10,294 nucleotides of DNA from Verrucomicrobiales bacterium (GTDB lineage: Bacteria; Verrucomicrobiota; Verrucomicrobiia; Verrucomicrobiales; SLCJ01): NCBI GenBank assembly GCA_007125835.1, contig SLCJ01000186.1:1-10294 (forward strand), in the 5' to 3' direction. A program made the position numbers and the translations under genes. This document shows positions 6,898 to 10,294 of this stretch, piece after piece. The notes under the pieces are model-generated. The model was not told the DNA's origin and made no database searches. It was given only the letters and a program-made list of their open reading frames with translations. The number at the start of each line of letters is the position of its first letter. Position 1 is the stretch's first letter.

Positions 6898-6917
6898 GTG
6901 AGCTGGGCCTTGCTCAC
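6898..6917. other. Hairpin just downstream of the RAYT gene
   Basis: GTGAGC (6898-6903) and GCTCAC (6912-6917) are perfect inverted repeats around an 8-nt loop, 9 bases after the RAYT stop codon. No T-run follows on the + strand, so it is a weak terminator candidate at best. It lacks the CTRTAGCGG foot of the REP-like elements. A second inverted repeat, TTCCTTGG (6951-6958) / CCAAGGAA (6993-7000), lies further on, between the RAYT and clpB stops. The rest of the 135-bp convergent gap is otherwise empty. Confidence 0.35.
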
Positions 6918-7023
6918 CTTCTCATCCACATTGGCGAAGAGGGCTGGCCGTTCCTTGGATGCTGGTTTTTTCTAGTGTTTGGAAGGTTGTGGCCAAGGAA
7001 AGGCGATTCTACATTCTCGCAGG

Positions 7024-9612
7024 TTAGGAAGTGAAGATGGGGCGGCCGTCTTTATCGAGGGTGAGGGTTACGGTGTCGCCCTCGGAGAATCGACCCTGAA
7101 GGATTTCGAGGGAAAGCGGGTTGAGGACAGTGTTTTGGATCACGCGTTTGAGTGGGCGCGCGCCGTAGACTGGGTCGTATCCCTCGGTGGCGAGGTGTTC
7201 CCGTGCTTCCCTGGTGACCGAAAGGGGAATGCCTTTGTTAGCCAGGCGGCGGGTGACGCGTTCGAGCTGGATGTCGACGATGCGGTGGAGGTCCTCGGGC
7301 CGGAGGCGGTCGAAGATGATGGTGTCGTCGATGCGGTTGAGGAATTCCGGTTTGAAGTGTCCGCGCAGGGCTTCGAGCACGAGGGCCTCGCGTTGTTCGG
7401 CGTTTTCGGTGCCGAGAATGTGTTGGCTGCCGATGTTGCTGGTCATGATCAGCACCGTGTTCTTGAAGTCGACGGTGCGGCCTTGGCCGTCGGTGGCGCG
7501 TCCGTCGTCGAGCACCTGGAGCAGGACATTGAACACATCGGGGTGGGCTTTTTCGATTTCGTCGAAAAGGACCACGGTGTAAGGGCGTCGGCGGACGGCT
7601 TCGGTGAGCTGGCCGCCCTCGTCGTAGCCGACGTAGCCGGGAGGCGCGCCGATCATGCGGGCGACGCTGTGTTTCTCCATGTATTCGCTCATGTCGATGC
7701 GGACCATGGCTTGTTCGTCGTCGAAGAGGAATTCGGCGAGGGCGCGGGAGAGTTCCGTTTTGCCGACGCCGGTGGGTCCGAGGAAGAGGAACGAGCCGAT
7801 CGGGCGGTTTTCGTCCTGCAGGCCGGCGCGGGCGCGGCGTATGGCATCGGCGACGGAGGTGACCGCCTTATCCTGGCCGACGACGCGGTGGTGCAGGCGT
7901 TCTTCCATGTGGACGAGTTTTTCTTTTTCCCCCTCCTGGAGGCGGGACACGGGGATGCCGGTCCACACGGAGACGACGCGGGCAATGTCTTCCTCGCGCA
8001 CTTCCTCGCGGAGAAGGGGGGTGCTGTCGGGTGAGTCGGAGGTTGGCGATTCGGCTTCAGTGATCTCTGCCAGCTCGCGTTCTTTGCCCGGGATGGCTCC
8101 GTATTGGATTTCGCCGGCGCGGGCGAAATCGCCGCGGCGCTGGGCTTGTTCGAGTTCTGTGCGTAGGGTTTCGATTTCGGCCTTGAGGCGGCGGCTGCGC
8201 TCGACTTGTTGCTTTTCGCTTTCCCAGCGGGCTTTGAGGGTGGTGCTCGTTTCTTTGAGGGCGGCCATTTCGGCTGAGATCTTTTCGAGGCGCTCCCTGG
8301 AGGCGGGGTCGCTTTCCTTGCCGAGGGCCTGGCGTTCCATTTCGAGCTGCATTAGCTCGCGCTCGATCTCATCGATTTCGGTGGGCATGGATTCGAGTTC
8401 GATTTTGAGGCGCGAGGAGGCTTCATCGACGAGGTCGATGGCTTTGTCGGGCAGGAAGCGGTCGGCGATGTAGCGGTCGGAGAGGGTGGCGGCGGCGACC
8501 AGGGCGCTGTCGGTGATGCGCACGCCGTGGTGCACTTCGTAGCGCTCTTTGAGTCCGCGCAGGATGGCGATGGTGTCTTCGACGCCGGGCTCGCCGACGA
8601 GCACGGGCTGGAAGCGGCGTTCGAGGGCGGGGTCTTTTTCGACGTGTTTGCGGTATTCGTCGAGGGTGGTGGCACCGATGGTGCGGAGTTCGCCGCGGGC
8701 GAGTTTGGGTTTGAGCAGATTGCTGGCGTCCACGGCACCTTCGGAGGCCCCGGCACCGACGATGGTGTGCAGCTCGTCGATAAAAAGGATGATGGCACCT
8801 TCGGCGTCGGTGACTTCCTTGAGGAAGGCTTTGAGGCGGTCTTCGAATTCGCCGCGGTATTTGGCACCGGCGATCATGGCCCCGAGGTCCATGGCGATGA
8901 CGCGCTTGTCGCGGAGAGAGTCGGGCACGTCGCCGCTGACGATGCGCCGGGCGAGCCCTTCGGCGATGGCTGTTTTGCCGACGCCGGGTTCGCCGATGAG
9001 GACCGGGTTGTTCTTGGTGCGGCGCGAGAGCACCTGCATGACGCGGCGGATTTCCTGGTCGCGCCCGATCACGGGGTCGATCTTGCCGGAGCGGGCGAGG
9101 GCGGTGAGGTCGGTGCCGTATTTTTCGAGTGCCTGGAATTTGCCCTCGGGATCGGGGTCGGTGACTTTCTGGGAGCCGCGAAGGGATTTGAGGGCGGATT
9201 CGAGTTTGTCTCGGGTGGCTCCTGATTTGGCGAGCAGCGATGCGGTGTCGGTGCCGGAGGCGGCCATGGCTAGCAGGAGGTGTTCGACGCTGAGGTAGTC
9301 GTCGCCGAGGCGGGTGCGTTCGGTCTCGGCGGTTTGCATCAGCGTGGCGAGGTCGCGGCTCATTCTGACATCGACGCTGGTTTGTCCGGCGATCTTGGGC
9401 TGGCGGAGCATCCAGTCGCGGGTTTCGCCGGAAATGGTGCGCGCGGATGTGCCGACTTTCTCAAAGAGGGGCGTGGCGAGACCGTCTGGCTGGCGGCACA
9501 TGGCGTCGAGCAGGTGCATGGGATGCAGCTCGGCATGCCCCAGCTCGGCGGCCGTGGATTGCGCGGTGCGGAAGGCGTCTTGCAGCTTGTGGGTCATTTT
9601 CTCGGGATTCAT
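7024..9612 (-). CDS. clpB: ATP-dependent chaperone/disaggregase ClpB
   Basis: An 862-residue Hsp100 AAA+ protein of normal ClpB length. Order of parts: Clp N-terminal repeat domain (about 1-145); first AAA+ module with Walker A GEPGVGKT (207-214), Walker B IILFIDE (274-280) and pore loop KYRG (251-254); a coiled-coil middle domain (about 400-520, rich in E/K/R/L); second AAA+ module with Walker A GPTGVGKT (612-619), Walker B VVLFDE (680-685) and pore loop GYVGYDE (659-665); and the C-terminal D2-small domain with GARPLKR (817-823). The coiled-coil middle domain distinguishes ClpB from ClpA and ClpC. No ClpP-binding loop was noted. It hexamerises in the cytosol and, with DnaK, threads aggregated proteins through its pore. 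All catalytic motifs look intact. The ATG at 9612 is supported by a strong Shine-Dalgarno sequence. A terminator upstream (9823-9859) suggests its own promoter. Confidence 0.97.
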   Translation of the reverse strand: MNPEKMTHKLQDAFRTAQSTAAELGHAELHPMHLLDAMCRQPDGLATPLFEKVGTSARTISGETRDWMLRQPKIAGQTSVDVRMSRDLATLMQTAETERTRLGDDYLSVEHLLLAMAASGTDTASLLAKSGATRDKLESALKSLRGSQKVTDPDPEGKFQALEKYGTDLTALARSGKIDPVIGRDQEIRRVMQVLSRRTKNNPVLIGEPGVGKTAIAEGLARRIVSGDVPDSLRDKRVIAMDLGAMIAGAKYRGEFEDRLKAFLKEVTDAEGAIILFIDELHTIVGAGASEGAVDASNLLKPKLARGELRTIGATTLDEYRKHVEKDPALERRFQPVLVGEPGVEDTIAILRGLKERYEVHHGVRITDSALVAAATLSDRYIADRFLPDKAIDLVDEASSRLKIELESMPTEIDEIERELMQLEMERQALGKESDPASRERLEKISAEMAALKETSTTLKARWESEKQQVERSRRLKAEIETLRTELEQAQRRGDFARAGEIQYGAIPGKERELAEITEAESPTSDSPDSTPLLREEVREEDIARVVSVWTGIPVSRLQEGEKEKLVHMEERLHHRVVGQDKAVTSVADAIRRARAGLQDENRPIGSFLFLGPTGVGKTELSRALAEFLFDDEQAMVRIDMSEYMEKHSVARMIGAPPGYVGYDEGGQLTEAVRRRPYTVVLFDEIEKAHPDVFNVLLQVLDDGRATDGQGRTVDFKNTVLIMTSNIGSQHILGTENAEQREALVLEALRGHFKPEFLNRIDDTIIFDRLRPEDLHRIVDIQLERVTRRLANKGIPLSVTREAREHLATEGYDPVYGARPLKRVIQNTVLNPLSLEILQGRFSEGDTVTLTLDKDGRPIFTS

Positions 9613-9620
9613 GGTCAGTT

Positions 9621-9628
9621 TCTCCTTT
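9621..9628 (-). promoter_or_regulatory. Strong Shine-Dalgarno sequence for clpB
   Basis: On the - strand AAAGGAGA is centred 8-12 bases before the ATG at 9612, within an AT-rich purine leader. It is the clearest ribosome-binding site in the window and fixes the clpB start. Most other genes here lack an obvious one. Confidence 0.85.
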
Positions 9629-9707
9629 TATTGCTTTTATTTCTATGTTGCAGGATCGGGGCCAGAATGTTTGTGCACTCCGGAGCCTCAGTGGCGCTAG
9701 TTTTTCC

Positions 9708-9720
9708 CTTGTTTTACAAG
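9708..9720. promoter_or_regulatory. Perfect short palindrome in the clpB upstream region
   Basis: CTTGT-TTT-ACAAG, 13 bp with two exact 5-bp arms, lies about 95 bp upstream of the clpB ATG, in the 210-bp region between the terminator and clpB. A small operator for a dimeric regulator is possible, but one copy of a 5-bp arm is weak evidence. No confident sigma-70 or sigma-32 promoter could be placed nearby. Confidence 0.2.
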
Positions 9721-9753
9721 AAATCCCGATGCGGCGCGGGAGCAGCTCTTGTT

Positions 9754-9763
9754 GGGGGGGGGG
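9754..9763. repeat. Homopolymer G10 tract upstream of clpB
   Basis: Ten consecutive G residues lie between the intrinsic terminator and clpB, about 142 bp before its ATG. Such tracts are prone to slipped-strand length change and also to sequencing error. It is outside any gene I can support. Confidence 0.6.
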
Positions 9764-9822
9764 TGCCGAAATGTCCCGGTGGTGCGACGATTTGTCCTAT
9801 TCATCCTACGGCATTTGGGCAC

Positions 9823-9859
9823 AAAAAAACCGGAAACCGACAGGAGCCGGTTTCCGGTT
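9823..9859 (-). terminator. Intrinsic (Rho-independent) terminator of the Cys-rich gene
   Basis: AACCGGAAACCG (9828-9839) and CGGTTTCCGGTT (9848-9859) form a perfect 12-bp stem around an 8-nt loop. Read on the - strand the hairpin runs directly into seven T residues (complement of 9823-9829). It starts 33 bases after the stop codon of the cysteine-rich gene and precedes clpB. The orientation is one-way: on the + strand no T-run follows the stem. Confidence 0.92.
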
Positions 9860-9892
9860 GGGAAGAGTTCGTAATGAACCCGGAGGCATGAA

Positions 9893-10294
9893 TCAGGCGA
9901 CTGCTTTGTCGTCGCCGCAGCCACCGCCGCCGCAACCACCTTTTTGGGAGCCGCAGCCGTCGGCAAGAAGAAAGGCAGCCTTGTCCTTGTCGCCGCAACC
10001 ACTTCCGTCCTTGTCGCCGCAGGCGAGGAGGGAGGCGGCCTTGTCTTTGTCGTCGCAGCCGCCTTTTTTCTTATCGCCGCAGCCGTGGGCGATGGCCGTG
10101 CACTCGTCCTTGTCGCCGCAGCCGTCTTTTTTGGAGCCGCAGCCGCCCGCAAGAATGGAAGCGGCTTCGTCTTTGTCGTCGCAGCCACCTTTTTTCTTGT
10201 CGCCGCAGCCGGAGAGGATGGCGGTGCATTCATCTTTGTCGCCGCAGCCGTCTTTTTTGCCGGAGCAGTCGCCAGCGATCACGTTTCCTCCGGC
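9893..10294 (-). CDS. Cysteine-rich tandem-repeat protein of unknown function (N-terminus outside window)
   Basis: The frame is open to the window edge, and 133 codons are visible before the TGA at 9893-9895. Numbering from the GTG at 10282, there are 15 Cys in 129 residues. The protein is built of 42-residue repeats (residues 3-44 and 45-86), then a shortened third unit and a GGCGGGGCGDD tail. Each repeat is two half-units of 20-22 residues: a C-x6/7-C pair with G, K and D between, then DKDE/DKDK, then a small hydrophobic AASIL/TAIL segment. GTG 10282 has GGAGGA just upstream, but the repeat register continues upstream of it (NVIAG aligns with SILAG of the next unit), so I treat the gene as partial. 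No known fold is recognised. Metal binding (metallothionein-like) or a modified Cys-rich peptide are hypotheses. It ends in a strong terminator, suggesting real expression. Confidence 0.75.
   Translation of the reverse strand, partial: AGGNVIAGDCSGKKDGCGDKDECTAILSGCGDKKKGGCDDKDEAASILAGGCGSKKDGCGDKDECTAIAHGCGDKKKGGCDDKDKAASLLACGDKDGSGCGDKDKAAFLLADGCGSQKGGCGGGGCGDDKAVA
10025..10276 (-). repeat. Two 126-bp tandem repeats inside the Cys-rich gene
   Basis: Bases 10025-10150 and 10151-10276 align without gaps, with roughly 104 of 126 positions identical by hand count. The unit equals 42 codons, so copy-number change would keep the frame. A third, shortened and more diverged copy follows at about 9950-10024. 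Substitutions are mostly at third positions in the Cys-Gly-Asp-Lys blocks, with more freedom in the segment between them. Confidence 0.85.

Noticed and set aside
6979..8034. 351-codon open frame on the + strand opposite clpB
   Set aside because: It is antisense to the highly conserved D2 half of clpB. Its composition (Val, Asp, Gly, Ala, Phe-rich) reflects GC-biased codon positions of the real gene, and no domain is seen.
8527..9298. Two overlapping + strand open frames of 232 and 249 codons
   Set aside because: Both are antisense to the clpB N-terminal and D1 regions and are explained by GC-rich third positions. There is no start context or known motif.
9674..9700. A true CIRCE (HrcA) operator upstream of clpB
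   Set aside because: Only one six-base half-arm is intact and the other arm is interrupted by extra bases. The consensus requires two 9-bp arms with a 9-bp spacer.
9280..9891. 203-codon + strand frame running from clpB into the intergenic region
   Set aside because: It is a mirror of the clpB 5' end. Its later part reads through the G10 tract and the terminator stem, giving Leu/Gly low-complexity sequence.
10280..10282. GTG at 10282 as the true start of the Cys-rich protein
   Set aside because: GGAGGA lies just upstream, but the spacing is short and the protein repeat register continues through the upstream in-frame codons, so an internal Val is more likely. This remains open until upstream sequence is seen.
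9893..10294. Reading the Cys-rich region as a CRISPR array or non-coding tandem repeat
   Set aside because: The repeat is 126 bp with no unique spacers. It keeps an open frame with conserved Cys spacing, mostly silent changes and a proper terminator after the stop codon.

Overview
The window is a GC-rich bacterial chromosomal segment with six complete protein-coding genes that can be assigned a family, one complete secreted gene of uncertain role, and two genes cut by the window edges. The best guess for the organism is Verrucomicrobiota (Opitutia-like) or a relative in the PVC group. This rests on the Ca-binding 'DPDGDG-TNLEE' C-terminal module of the left-edge protein, the RAYT-type transposase, short REP-like hairpins between genes, and secreted OB-fold and lipoprotein genes. 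It is an inference from style, not from a marker gene.

Layout from left to right: the C-terminal end of a probable secreted protein (+, to 644); a YqgE/AlgH-family gene (UPF0301, -); a HAD-superfamily phosphatase (-); a divergently transcribed GHMP sugar kinase resembling glucuronokinase (+); a lipoprotein alpha/beta-hydrolase (-), convergent with the kinase; a small exported OB-fold protein (+); a REP-associated HUH transposase, RAYT (+); the disaggregase gene clpB (-, with a strong Shine-Dalgarno sequence); and at the right edge a cysteine-rich tandem-repeat protein (-) that runs off the window and ends at a textbook intrinsic terminator.

There is no single pathway. The kinase and phosphatase share a 91-bp divergent intergenic region and may both act on sugar phosphates. 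ClpB is a housekeeping stress chaperone, separated from the upstream cysteine-rich gene by the terminator, so the two are probably independent units. Three intergenic spots carry a CTRTAGCGG motif at the foot of a hairpin, which is the architecture of REP elements served by RAYT proteins. A RAYT gene lies in the same window, so a resident REP/RAYT system is likely.

The most unusual item is the cysteine-rich protein. Its units of about 42 residues each contain two half-units of the form C-x6/7-C followed by an acidic/lysine stretch and an Ala-rich helix-like segment. It matches no family I can name with certainty. Metal binding or a post-translationally modified Cys-rich peptide are the two hypotheses offered.
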